A stretch of DNA of 57,391 bases from Gnomoniopsis sp. IMI 355080 (lineage: Eukaryota; Ascomycota; Sordariomycetes; Diaporthales; Gnomoniaceae). Of the stretch, positions 24,863-35,484 are shown in pieces. A program made the position numbers and the translations under genes. Below the pieces are notes generated by a model. It searched no databases, was not told the origin of the DNA, and saw nothing but the letters and a program-made list of their open reading frames with translations. How positions within the stretch are numbered: position 1 is the stretch's first letter; each line of letters opens with the position of its first letter. The DNA is taken from the NCBI GenBank assembly GCA_027946555.1, contig JAPEVC010000222.1:1-57391 (forward strand), given 5' to 3'.

Positions 24863-25593
24863 TAAGGGTTCGGTTGTGACAATAGCCCTGAATATTGTCT
24901 CCTCCCAAATTCGCGAGCACTCAAAAGCGGGCTTGTATGGGTACCGCGCAACGGACTTTTGATGGTCGCCTGCGTCTTGCACAACACTGGGCGCAGCTGG
25001 ACTCCTTGTGAAGCCGCTGTCTTCTGTACGGGCCAAAGTAAGTCTTTGCTGGAATACCAGCAGGGTTTCTGGTTTCTGCGCTCAGACCTGAGGGTTGATA
25101 CGGCTTTACAGCGAGTGATGAACGAGGTATACATGGCCCTGGTCCCGGGGGGGGGGGGGAACACACCTTCTGGCCACCAAACCGAGCCAAGAAGAAGCCC
25201 GACTATTACGGCACGAGTCCATAACAAGCCGCAGAGTGTGGCATATCGTATGTAGGCTTTGCCAGGCCCTCCACTCCGAAAGCAAGATTATCGGGAACGA
25301 ATGATGGAAACAATGCTCGAGGCTTGTGCACGTAATTCAAGACCTCTGGTGTGCTCGCAGAGATTCTGAGCAAGACGAACGGGAAAGAATGTCAGCAGCA
25401 ACCTGTTCACCCAAAGAAGACAGCCTTCCACGACCCGGTGAGAAATAGTACGCACTTCAGCTTTTTCAAGGCTGAGATTGTCCGGGTCAAGTCCATCCAC
25501 GTCTCCCAAGCTTAGTAGGCAGCAAAAGATTTCACAGTCATTGGTGGATGCAGTTTGAAGTAGACAAATCTTCAATTTTGGAGCATGCCTCTG
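24863..25593. other. Intergenic stretch between convergent RIB7 and the 415-aa protein gene
   Basis: 3' ends face each other here. A run of 13 G at 25147-25159, preceded by CCC, is the only notable structure. No gene is visible. Confidence 0.6.
25147..25159. repeat. Poly-G run (13 G)
   Basis: A 13-base G run preceded by CCC. Similar runs occur at 27889-27899 (11 G) and 41079-41090 (12 G), each in non-coding DNA. Confidence 0.85.
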
Positions 25594-26940
25594 CTATCTA
25601 TCACCATCCTCCTTCAGCTCCAGACATGCCTCTCTTATCCCATCACTAATTCCTTTGACCACCCCATCCGCCACATAAGCCACCGCATCCGTAACGACCG
25701 CGCCAACCCTCGCACCGCCATTGTGATAAATCACCCCAGAGAGCTTCACGCCATTCTTGCCCATCGTATACCCCAGCTCGCCCGAGTGCTTGACCACATG
25801 CTCCGTGACCTTGTACTTGCGCTCCAGGTACACCGCGTGGCCGAGCAGCGCAATCAGGCACGCCCAGAGCAGCTGCATCGGAACAACGAGCTGCACGATG
25901 AGCGCGGCGACAATGCGCTGGATGAAACTGCGACCGTCGTCGTCGCCGTATGCTGCTGCTGCATCATCATCGGGGAGATATCCTCGTAACCGACGGCCGC
26001 GATGACCGCGGTAGTTTATATTGTTGGCGCCATGGATTTCACCCAGAAGGGGTGGTGGCATGGAGCGCGTCAAGTCCTGGCGTTCTTGGTCGTCCAGATC
26101 TTGGGGCAGGCCTTGTAGCAGCCAGGCCAGTCCCTGTACGTAGGCTCTGCGCTCGTTGGAGCGGTCCTGACTGAAGGAGGAGCGACGTTCTGATAGGGCG
26201 TTGTTCACCAGGTGCTGACCTATTTTGGATTGTCAGTAAAGAAATATGGAAACAAATATAAAAATAGGTTGAGTTGTGTTTCTGGGGGCCAATATTTTGG
26301 AGAGTGAAAAGCACCTACCCTGTATCCCACAGAACCGGTCGATACCCTTGCGCTCCGGTTCTACATATTCCACCAGCTCGGTCGAGGAGGATGATTGGCC
26401 CTTTGTGCTTCGCATTGCATTTGACGCCCTTCGTCGCTTGCTATTCATAGGCTGGTGGTGGTGGTGCTGATGATGCCGCTGCTGCCGCTGCTGCTGCTGC
26501 TGCTGCAGCTCGACCTCGGTGGTAGTTGTGCTAGTAGAGACAAGCGTGTGGTGGTGATGCTCCTCGGCGTGCTCCTGATGAGAAGAAGAGATCTGAGCCC
26601 CCATGGAGCTGGTAGATCTCTCATAAAAGTACGAAACCCAACTCCGAATGCTGGCGGAGCGGCGGATCGTCCGCAAGGGGCCCAGGCTTTTGACGGCGGT
26701 GGGCAGGCCGTCGATGATGTCTGACAAGGAGGTGGTGTAGTTGGAATCGGACTCGTCAGAATTGTCAAAAGGCAAACTACGACGGTGGTGGCCCAGGGAG
26801 TCACGGGCTTCTATAAGTTCCTCGTCTATGTCGGACAAGTCTGTTTCGTGATCGAGTCTCTCTAAGTGGATGTCGTGCTTGCGATCTGAAAGCACATGGG
26901 CAGACACCACGGGGCGCGTGTGACTTATTGGCGCGACCAT
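25594..26940 (-). CDS. Unrecognised protein, 415 residues, with His/Gln tract and C-terminal membrane segment
   Basis: I do not recognise a family. Two exons, 26940-26319 and 26219-25594, join across a 99-nt intron with GTAGGT donor and TAG acceptor in phase 1; both exons then form one open frame. The N-terminal 120 residues are acidic and polar (DLSDIDEELIEARDSL). A His/Gln-rich tract follows at about 125-165, then a basic stretch (NSKRRRASNAMRS). The C-terminal half has a short helical region (YVQGLAWLLQGLPQDLDDQE), one strongly hydrophobic segment (IVAALIVQLVVPMQLLWACLIALLGHAVYL) and a small-residue-rich tail (GGARVGAVVTDAVAYVADGVV). This pattern suggests a protein anchored near its C-terminus. 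The splice and frame make it a real gene; its job is unknown. Confidence 0.72.
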
Positions 26941-28680
26941 GGTTTAGGGGGTTTTGGGCATGAGATCCAGCAGAAGCCTTATGCGTTGGGAAAGCCCTGC
27001 GAAGGATGGATAAGAGAAGAAAAAAAAAGGAAGAAAAAAAAAAAAAACGAATAATAACCGGCGGCTTTCCAGGGGCAAGGCTTCGAGAATCTGGACTAGG
27101 GCCGGAGGCAAAACAATCTGCCCGCGAGAGTGTGGAATGATGATGATATGGAACTCTGAAGGGAGGAGGAGTGGAGTGACAGTTGAGACACTGACACGAC
27201 TCAGGAGAATAGGGACAAGCAGACCGTCGAAGGAGAAGAAATAAAGAATAATAAAAGGCGTGAGAAAACTAGCTTTACGCTTGGACGCGTGAACCTACCG
27301 AGAGAGTTCCGACGAAGGGGAAGAGAAAACCTACGGAGGTTAGTAGCACGCAAGCCTCAGCCCTGAACCAAACGTCAGATCAAACGAGTACTGGCATGCA
27401 ATCGGGCTTCATGTCAATCAAGTCGTACTGATAAACAACAAAAAAAGGCACATGGCCATGCATGATGTACTATCTCTCTCTTGCAAAGTGGGCCCCCAAC
27501 AAAACTGGAATTTTGATTGCATGTGAAAGAGGAGTCGTCCCGGGGGGGTGGTTGTGGCAGGCAGGCAGGCAGGTGTTGGAATGAACCCAAGTCTCGAACG
27601 ATTTTAAAACTTATGATAGGTGTCACCCGATGAACGTTATCAGTGTCAATGCATGTACAGTATGTATGTATAAGTACTATCATGCCCGCATGTGCACGCG
27701 CACACACGGAGCACCCGCGAGACCACCAAGCAGCACTCTACTCTACCGCCGGCCGCTCCACGCGAACAAAGAAGCGAGTTCCCGGGCTTTTGGGGGCCCT
27801 GCACGTCACAACAAGTGGGACCCCTTTTTTTCTAACTATACGCTGTAAGGCAAGTCATAGGAAGGGCGGCAACCTTGACAGGGGAGTTGGGGGGGGGGGA
27901 TGGGAATCAACGGGAGCGATCTCTCGTCTCCTCAGCAGATCGTCTTTGTTTCTGGTCCACCAGTACCGGACCTAATCCACTTCTTGCTTACCCTGTCATC
28001 CGGCCTTTGCGAGCCTCATTCGACGGCACGTGGGTCGGTCTTCTGGACGACTTCACTTTGGGGATCATCCCAGATATCTGGATATTTTAAGCAACCCGCT
28101 TCGTCGTGAAATTTTGATGATTCTAGCCTTGTGACTTTCTCAATTGCTTTGTGTGTTTCTCAGCACTAAGTCCGTATCTTTGCTGGCCAATATATTCTCA
28201 TTGCAGTTGCTGCTGCCAACTATACAAGTAAAAGCTAAGATGCTTCGGAGGAAGGAAATGCGTATAGACCTCGACAGGTTAGATTTGCACACGTGAATCA
28301 AGTCTCCGAAAGCGCCCAATCTTGCCCATACACTCAAGGCCGGGCTCGTGTCTTCAGTTGTTAAAGATTCATCTTGCCCAGTCGACCAGTACCCTGACTG
28401 ACGCGCGCAGGATCGACAATACATAACTGCTCGGGTGCCCGGGAACGCATCACATTGTTAGTGGCAATATTGGCATTCTGTTCTAACTCACTCCAAAGGC
28501 ACCGCCCACGCTTCCCAACACCAACGACCAAATTCAAATGTCCCGCAACGATGCTATGCCCTAGTCCAATGGGACACTGACCAAAGAAAATATGTATCAT
28601 GCACCATAATCTTCCCCCGTCCGTTGCCAACCAACCATGATCCCCCCCCCCACCAACACACCATTTCTATTCCCCCTATA
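26941..28680. other. Gene-free stretch upstream of the 415-aa protein gene
   Basis: 1.7 kb holding the promoter of the minus-strand gene at 26940 and, at its right end, the 3' region of the CUE1-like gene. It has A-rich low complexity at 27013-27047, a GGCA tetranucleotide repeat at about 27556-27574, an 11-G run at 27889-27899 and a 10-C run near 28642-28651. No protein family is seen. Confidence 0.55.
27556..27574. repeat. GGCA tetranucleotide microsatellite
   Basis: About four and a half GGCA units in tandem in non-coding DNA. Confidence 0.75.
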
Positions 28681-29376
28681 TCATGATGCTTTCTCCGCCG
28701 CAGCCTTCTCCGCGGCCACCTTGGCCTCCATCTTCCTTCGCGCCTGCAAAATCATCTCGTCACGGCGTTTCTGCAGCAGCGTCTGCCTCTCGTCCTTATT
28801 GGTGCTCCACTTCTTGGCCGCCGCGTCTGCTGCCGCGGCATCTGCTTCTGACTGCTCTTTTAGCTTATCTTGCAGGTTGTATCTCTGGATCAGGTTCGGT
28901 TGCGCCGGCTTATCGGTGGGCTTCGCGGAGGTTGAGGATCCCGACGTTGACGAGGCCGTGGTAGAGCCCGGTGGTGGCGGAGGTTGGAAAGTGATGGGTG
29001 GCTAAAGTTACGTGGAGAGGCAATTAGTTTTCTATCTTTTTCATCCAATCTGCTGTTGCTTGCGGATACTGAATAGGCATTCCATCTTCTGAAAACTCAC
29101 AGCTTGTATTGTCCCGCTCAAGATCTTTTCCGTCGTAGCCGCGATGCTGCCCCCATTGCGCTGCAAGTCCCACAGGATCGTCCGTCGCTCCACCTGCGGG
29201 AACATTTGCTGTATCCTCTCGACAGCGGCCTCACGCTGTCTCTGCTGCGATAGAGTGTCCCGGCCCTGCCCGCTGGCTCCGGGGGAGGCATTGGATGGCC
29301 AAAAGAGGTATTTGAAGACAAGCCCGCCTAGCACTACCACCACCACTAGCGTGGGGATGCTGATTTCGTTGGACAT
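28681..29376 (-). CDS. CUE1: CUE-domain protein, CUE1-like ER anchor for the E2 enzyme UBC7 (ERAD)
   Basis: Yeast Cue1 sits in the ER membrane, recruits and activates the ubiquitin-conjugating enzyme Ubc7 and binds ubiquitin through its CUE domain, all for ER-associated degradation. Two exons, 29376-29101 and 29001-28681, join in phase 0 across a 99-nt intron, giving 198 residues against 203 in yeast. The order matches Cue1: one N-terminal membrane segment (IPTLVVVVVLGGLVFKYLF), a CUE domain at about 48-90 (QQMFPQVERRTILWDLQRNG, where FP is the usual ubiquitin-binding pair), a Pro-rich linker, and an Ala/Lys-rich helix at about 140-195 (RRDEMILQARRKMEAK) in the place of the U7BR that binds Ubc7. 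Confidence 0.85.
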
Positions 29377-30287
29377 GTCGGGATTTTATTCCGTTCAGAT
29401 AGCGGTTGTTTCCTTCAGCGTTCAGAGCTACGGCGCTCGTCTGTGAGCGGTTATTGTGTTGTTTCTCCGTCGGACACAGTTTGTAGGAGCCGGTTCCGAT
29501 TAGGCGCACACGTGTGATGTGAGTGGCCCGAGATCGTCTGGTCTTCGGCAGGCGCCGACTTGTTCAGGCGCAATCCGGATTCTGTTGGAGAGTAAGGAGG
29601 CTTTTCCAATGTGAACTCTGAGCAGTCCGACCGAATGTCACCTCAACCAAGTGATACGAGGTGGAAGGTACGAAAGTGAGTTCTAGGTTGGTGAGCAGCT
29701 TTTGGAATCGCTGCGGCACAATCCATGCAAGTCACTTCATTGATGATCAGACCAGGGGGAACATGTCCGTGCATGTGCCCAAGGGTTAGGGGTCAGATTA
29801 TCGCTCCAACATCTCCGGTGCAGAGTAACGCCTTGCCATGTGCTTTGCATTTCATCCGTGAATGGTGACGAGCTGAGGAAGCAATGTTCTTTTCCATTAA
29901 TTTTCCTGCCGATGTTCCTTAAGCCGTAGGAACAGGGCCATCTCATGAAATCATCTGAGTGTCTGTTAACTCAGTCCACTCCCAGCCTTGTCGCAACGTC
30001 CATGAGCCTGAGCCTGGGCCAGAGCCTGCGCCTGCGCCCCAGAGCAATTCTCCAATGCGCCAAACACATGCCGCACGAAAGAAAACGGAATCAATGCCAT
30101 ATAATTCCAGTGCCTCATTGACCCAAGTTGCCATCCGAGTTGTCAAAACCAACCACCATCTGACTCCAGCCGTTCAGGTTTTCCTAGAACCTTGATACAT
30201 GGTCGTAGAACGTTGACATCGCCGCAGCGAGAATTTACCGTCATGACTTTCCCAGGCCACAGGGTGCAAGCAATGCGCGCGTTCATC
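29377..30287. other. Intergenic stretch between CUE1-like gene and NOT2
   Basis: Both neighbours lie on the minus strand, so this holds the promoter of the CUE1-like gene and the 3' region of NOT2. A telomere-like GGGTTAGGGG lies at 29783-29792 and an imperfect GAGCCT/GCGCCT repeat at about 30003-30040. No gene is visible. Confidence 0.55.
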
Positions 30288-32885
30288 CTAAGTACGGGGG
30301 GCACCTCCATTCTGCTGAGGGAGGCTCTCCAAGTCCGAGTAGACGAGAACCAATTCCCTCTGCGATGTATGTTAGCAGCGAACTGAGGACAAGAATGTCT
30401 CTGGTAGGACTCACGCGCTGTCGCTCCCACGTATTGGCATTCCAGACAACGTAATATCCGCGCTCAGTCTCAGGTGCTATCAGGACTGGCTGCATCTCCG
30501 GATCTTTGGTCAGCCAACAACGGAGAGTCTTGTGCCATCGCCAATTGCGGTTATACCTAGTAACACAATCCAGTCAGTACGTGACACAGAAGTATCTTCC
30601 TGGAGGCACCTTACAGCTCCTGAGCAGCCAAATACTGGTGCCGATCCTGCGGATTTGCGTAGAACATGTAGATCAGGGTCTCTTCAGTAAAGCTGGTAAC
30701 CTTCTGCTCTATGGGTTGGGTGTTCCTGACAGTGTAGCACTCAGGAAGGGTATAGTTGGGCTGAGCTGGTCGAGGTGGAGCATGATGGAAGAGGGAGAAC
30801 TGCTGTTCAGATATACGCCTGTAGCCAATTAGCATGAAGACTCCGGAAGCGACAGTCAGGAAAGACCTACTCTTGGCTGTCCAGATCCAGATGAAAATCC
30901 CTGGTGTCCATGCCATGCACGAGAGCACTATATGTCGGATATTTGCCCATCAGCGCAAGGAGGCCCTTTATGCCCCACTTGTCAGCCTCGGACATGCCAG
31001 CTAGTGGATCCTCGGGGGCTGCTGAGGCTGAGCCCTCTGCGGGTACATCCCCCGCCTTGCTCGCCGTGCCATCATTTCCGATCGCGCCCACAGAATTTCG
31101 CATGTCTGAAGTAGGTCCGGTCGCGTCTGTGATGCTTGGTTGAGCAAAGGAGGAACCATCTTCGCGGAAGACGGAACCGCGCCGCGCCTCATCATCGGCG
31201 AGAGAAGACATACCCTCCGAAAGTCGCGTGCCTAGACAATATTCAGTACACCGATTGTAGTAGTAGCGTAAAGTTACGTACCAACAGGCGAACGAGCCTC
31301 AGTAGTTCGGGCTTGAGCCGTCACTGCGTTCAAGAGACCGTTGCCAGACCGGCCACCCTGCGTTGAGGCTGACCCAGCGCCACCTTGAGAGCCGAAACTC
31401 ATCCCACCCATGGCGGACACTAGACTCGCGTTACGCTCCTGGCCGATTTCACCGTTGCCATTCCTAGCGAGAGGCGGGAACTCCTCGCCGCCAGTGGCCT
31501 GAGGCTGCTGAGACTGACCCATGCTTGCCTGGCTGCCAAATCGAAACGAGTTTTGACTGGATGAGAGTCGAGAGCTGGGAGAGAAGGGATCATCTTGTTG
31601 GGACGGCGGTGGGATGGAGGCGCTTGGGTTGCGTTGAGGCCCGCCGAGGTTTCGCGCAGCCTGACCACCCCACATAGAGGCTTGATTTGCAGGCGCGCCG
31701 GTCATTTGCGGGTTGTTGTTGAGCGAGGGAAAGTCGCTGTCACTAGTTAGATCCAACTTCATCTTCAATTGGAATGGGTTCAAAGGCGGTTGTGAATGTG
31801 TATGTGTCTGATCAGGTATTGGGGTGCGGCAAACGGCACGTGGGCATTTGTGATGGGGGAGAAATTGAACGGTACCGTCGAATGCGAGCGTTAGTGAGAA
31901 AGTTGAGATAGCCAGAAGCAGGACGGCGCTGGGAATCCTCCATGTTCTGAGCCTGGTTGTTGCTTCCTTGAGCAACTTGAGACCAGGACATATTCGGGAG
32001 GGGTGGTTTGGGTGGTTGTTGCTCTGATTCCTCGTCTGCTTTCAGTTTGCTTCGGGAGTTGCGGCGCCTCTGTCTATTCCTGGCCACCAGTTTGGGCTTT
32101 GTGGAATCTTGAGGAGCCATGGTTGGCCAGGGCAACTCCTTTGCCAGGGGCCAATCAAGCGACAATTCCTTTTTTACAGCGCCGAAGAGCTGAAAAATTG
32201 TGCCGACGAAATGCAAATTTATGGTCAGGCCCTGGCAGGAGTGCAGAAGGAAGGGCACGACAACACCAGCAGGTTTGCGGTGTATTGGCGTCCAATGGGG
32301 CAGAAGTTTGAGTGAGTGTGAGAAGGTTTGCAGGGTGTCGACGAAGGTCAAAAAGAAAAACACAAGAAATCAAAGCTGGGTTTAGGGCAGAACCTACGCA
32401 AGGTCGAGTGGTGTTGCTGGTGTAGAGCCGCTCAGACTTTGTGCAAAAGTTGCACCCCCTCCAAGCTGCCTTGATGGATTTGGTATACCACCACCAGAGC
32501 CCATGGGCACATTACCACCAAATGCCCATCCTGCGCTATTGCTCACTGGTATTGCTACACACCAGCATCAGTACCATTGCACCAAGAGGACCACCATACA
32601 AGACATCAGCACATGAGCGGCTTTGTCTCCTTACCCAGTTTCCCATTCGGTAATCTGCTTGCACCAGCTCTTCCTGTATGTTGTCCTTGTTGACTAGCTC
32701 CAAAACCATTTGGCATCCCTCTTACGGGCTGCGGAAAACTTCCTGGAAGACGATACTCCTGTTAGCCTGGGTTCTTTTTGGTCGTCCAGCCATGACAAAC
32801 GCAATGGGCACGGATACGGGGACGTGGCGGCACGGTGTGTTTGCGGATCTGGTCTAGGTTCTTGGAGGAGCATCCGGTTCCACAT
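30288..32885 (-). CDS. NOT2: CCR4-NOT complex subunit NOT2 (CDC36)
   Basis: NOT2 is a core subunit of the CCR4-NOT deadenylase complex and binds NOT1 with NOT5/NOT3 through its C-terminal NOT-box. Eight exons read by eye: 32885-32801, 32742-32635, 32554-32398, 31742-31282, 31231-30871, 30818-30615, 30556-30415 and 30359-30288, giving about 529 residues. The C-terminal block YNRNWRWHKTLRCWLTKDPE ... GYYVVWNANTWERQR-RELVLVYSDLE is the NOT-box; FAQSLSGSTPATPLDLA-DSDFPSL is the conserved fungal N-terminal block. The LDLA-DSDFPSL join requires a 655-nt intron (31743-32397), far longer than the other introns (50-80 nt). Exon 1 is less certain: the 58-nt intron 32743-32800 (GTTTGT donor, CTAAC branch) fits in length and phase, but ATG at 32716 is a shorter alternative start. 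Confidence 0.85.
31743..32397 (-). other. Unusually long (655-nt) NOT2 intron with internal start codons
   Basis: GTAGGT donor at 32397, ACTAG acceptor at 31743. It contains an ATG in a good context (ACCATGG, 32120) opening a 102-codon frame that ends at 31812, and a second ATG at 31762 in frame with the next NOT2 exon, which would give a protein starting MKLDLTSDSDFPSL. Confidence 0.65.
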
Positions 32886-33659
32886 GTCCCGAACCGTCTG
32901 GATATTGACTCCACGACGACCGGAGGGAAAGGCCAGCTGGGGACAATATGCAGTCTCAGGGACAGCTCGCGAACAGCGCAAAGTTGACCATCGACCTAAC
33001 AGACGCCCCAGATATCCAGCAGCATTCCTCCCCGGGACATGGCAGCTCTTCGAGGCTATTCGCTCCTCCGACGGCGCATTCGATGCAGGCAAGACACGAG
33101 GGGCGGGAAGATGTTGGCGAGTTCGAGCGCAAAGGAGGGCAGTCGTGTGCAGCTACCGTACCTGTTCTACTCATGGTCGCAAAAGTCTGTGTTGCGTTCT
33201 ACAACCTCCTCATGCAGGATAAAGAACTCGAGCGTGTTCACGGATCGTATTCGGATCGAGAGGGACAATTTGCGATGGTGCGCTGCGGCAATGAGGATGA
33301 TACTTTGGGGGCAGTCTGTGGTGCAAGAGGTTGTTCAAGGTGCTGCTCTCGCCAGGACGCGGCTCATGGGCCATCTCACACACTCTACCAAAGCATTCCC
33401 ACTGCCTTGCATGGACCACCCCCACTATTGGGGCAAGCAGGGGTTACATCCAGGGCTAAGACAAGTCTGGTAATGCCTCCAGATCTGATCCCTGCCTGGT
33501 AGACAGAAGCCTTACCATATGCAGCTTGAAAACCAACAGCCAATTCTGTCAACTTTTATTTGATATGACGTGCTTGGTGAACGCTCGAAATAGGAGCGCG
33601 ATTCATGCTCTTGACCAGAGTATTTAATAATTTATTTAGATCATCGCTCTCCTCATCAT
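32886..33659. other. Region between NOT2 start and ZNG1 end
   Basis: Holds the NOT2 promoter and the 3' region of ZNG1, both minus-strand genes. The only candidate inside is the doubtful plus-strand frame at 32948-33502. Confidence 0.5.
32948..33502 (+). CDS. Doubtful 184-codon frame with a SUMO-interaction-like motif
   Basis: I do not recognise a family and am not sure this is a gene. The frame starts at an ATG, ends in TAG and sits 62 bases from the proposed NOT2 start on the other strand. Its first 75 codons end mostly in G or C, as in the neighbouring real genes. Near the start lies KLTIDLTDAPDI, whose hydrophobic-Asp-Leu-Thr core resembles SUMO-interacting motifs. The second half has Cys residues (CGARGCSRCCSRQ) but no known fold. 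It may instead be promoter and 5' leader of NOT2. Confidence 0.25.
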   Translation: MQSQGQLANSAKLTIDLTDAPDIQQHSSPGHGSSSRLFAPPTAHSMQARHEGREDVGEFERKGGQSCAATVPVLLMVAKVCVAFYNLLMQDKELERVHGSYSDREGQFAMVRCGNEDDTLGAVCGARGCSRCCSRQDAAHGPSHTLYQSIPTALHGPPPLLGQAGVTSRAKTSLVMPPDLIPAW

Positions 33660-34906
33660 CTATTCGATGGCGGCCAAAAGACTCTTCTGAAAATCGAATT
33701 CGGTGGTATGACGGCCGATCAAGACGATCTTTCCCGCCTGACTTGCAACATCGCCCTCACCTGACGCTGGCGCTGGTGCATCGAAAATCTCGAACAGTTC
33801 CCTTACGCCTTGGATGATCTTGATTGTTCCATCTTCCAATGCAAGCCGTCCTTTGAGACGATGTATCTCAAACGGTGACTTGTGTTCAGCAATATCGTTG
33901 GGCAGTTCGTTCTCCCACAGAACTTGCCGCAACCATCTGTCAACCATGTCCACTTTTTCTTTCTTGAGAATTGGTAAGGGTACTGTTATCGTAGATATTG
34001 TCTTCGAGACGTCAGCAAGATAGTTTTGGGAATGGATGCGCGCTTTCGAGAGCACTTACTGGGTCAAGATGGCTGTGGCCTTTTGAATTGTCCAATTCCA
34101 CCACGTTGTCATATGCATGCAGGTCGAGCAGATATCCCTCAAGCTGAGGTACTGCGCTCTCCTTGGTGAGGTGGATTTTTGCAAGGCCATTGATGGATTT
34201 GATTCTGTCCTGTACTGCCTGCAGGTCTTGCTCCGAGACAAGGTCCGTTTTGTTGATGACAATAACATCTGCATGCGAAATTTGAACATGCGCCGTGGTC
34301 ATCAGAGGACCGTGGCTGTCATCGTGGCCGTCCATCTTTCCTGCTGGGTCGTCAAGGCTTTTGAGAATATTCTTCGCATCGACAAGAGTGACGATTCCAT
34401 CAAGGTAGATGGTGCTTGCCAGTCCTTCATCAACCCAGAATAGCGGTGCTAGGTTGCCAGGATCTGCCAAGCCAGTCGTCTCAAGCAGGATGTAGTCAAA
34501 CTTTCCCTTTTTCGCCATAAGACTCTCGATTGCGTTGACGCCAGTGTCTTTTACGGAACAACAGATGCAGCCGTTGCCAACTTCTAGCCACTCCTCCACC
34601 GAGTCGCCATCCTTATTGACTGTCAGGGACTTCTCAATATCCAAGGAATCACCAAATTCTAGGTGTAATGTCAGTCCGTCTCCATAAAGTACTGCAAAAC
34701 TAACATATGGATATCTTACCGTTCATGATCACCGCAATCTTCTTGCCATGCTGGGCTGTCAGTATGTAGTTCAGGAGTGTGGTCTTTCCAGCGCCCAAGT
34801 ATCCCGTGACAATGGTAATGGGGACTTTGACAGTGACTTCCTCGTCATTCGTCTCATCACCTGCCTCGATCAGGTCGGGGGGCCCGTCTTCGCCGTCAAA
34901 ATCCAT
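33660..34906 (-). CDS. ZNG1: COG0523/CobW-family zinc chaperone GTPase, ZNG1-like
   Basis: Eukaryotic COG0523 GTPases of the ZNG1 group deliver zinc to client enzymes such as methionine aminopeptidase 1. Three exons, 34906-34720, 34658-34060 and 34001-33660, with introns of 61 and 58 nt (CTGAC branch points), give 375 residues. Marks: Walker A GYLGAGKTT at 35-43; the metal-binding CxCC motif GNGCICCSVKD with Cys93, Cys95 and Cys96; the switch block LLETTGLADP; the base-recognition NKTD; and the C-terminal CobW_C region ending GRHTTEFDFQKSLL. The N-terminus reads PPDLIEAG where ZNG1 proteins carry a Cys-Pro client-binding motif, so client choice is unclear. It is divergent from MOB3 with 0.58 kb between starts. 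Confidence 0.88.
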
Positions 34907-35484
34907 GTTTGTCGTCGTTTTATCTTGGTCCTTGCGGTAAAACTTGTGCAGGGAAGGTTGACGATGGGGTGCCTTGTGAAACCAGAGAGACGGTTGCGAG
35001 ATTATCTATGCAAGATTGAAATTGCGCAATGAATTTTCTATCAGTCCAGTTGACTTCCCAGGGTGAATTTTGTGTACTGCAGATTCTCACTGTGCACACT
35101 GCGTCGACTTGCAAAGCAGCATCAACAGTCCCTAGAGCATGTTACTTTGCTTATTATGACGCCCCACTGAGGCCCAGAGTGTCAGTGTCAGGGTTACCTA
35201 TCGATAAAGCTGAAGAATGGTAAGCGCCAAGTGGAGCCACAGCGAGCAGGGGTCAGCTCGTTTGCTCCCGGTCTCTAAAAGAGATCCACCCTCGGCGCTT
35301 ACACAGTAGGAGCTTCGCGTCAACAAATCGATTTGCGAACAAAACAGCAACACCGCAAATGGCCCGGTAGGGTCGACTCGAATATTTGTTCAACTTCCCC
35401 CCCTCCTTTCCTCAATTCGTGTCATTCAAGGACCGCCGTCCGCCTCAACGTGACCAACGCGCTCGCGGAGCGACGACCGCCAAA
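34907..35484. promoter_or_regulatory. Divergent promoter region between ZNG1 and MOB3
   Basis: 578 bases between two outward-facing ATGs. The MOB3 side is CA- and CT-rich. No open frame of note. Confidence 0.6.

Noticed and set aside
24310..25227. 305-codon minus-strand frame
   Set aside because: It is mostly antisense to RIB7, whose family motifs are clear on the plus strand.
30003..30040. GAGCCT/GCGCCT-like repeat as a possible minisatellite gene segment
   Set aside because: The units are imperfect and few, and no open reading frame uses them.
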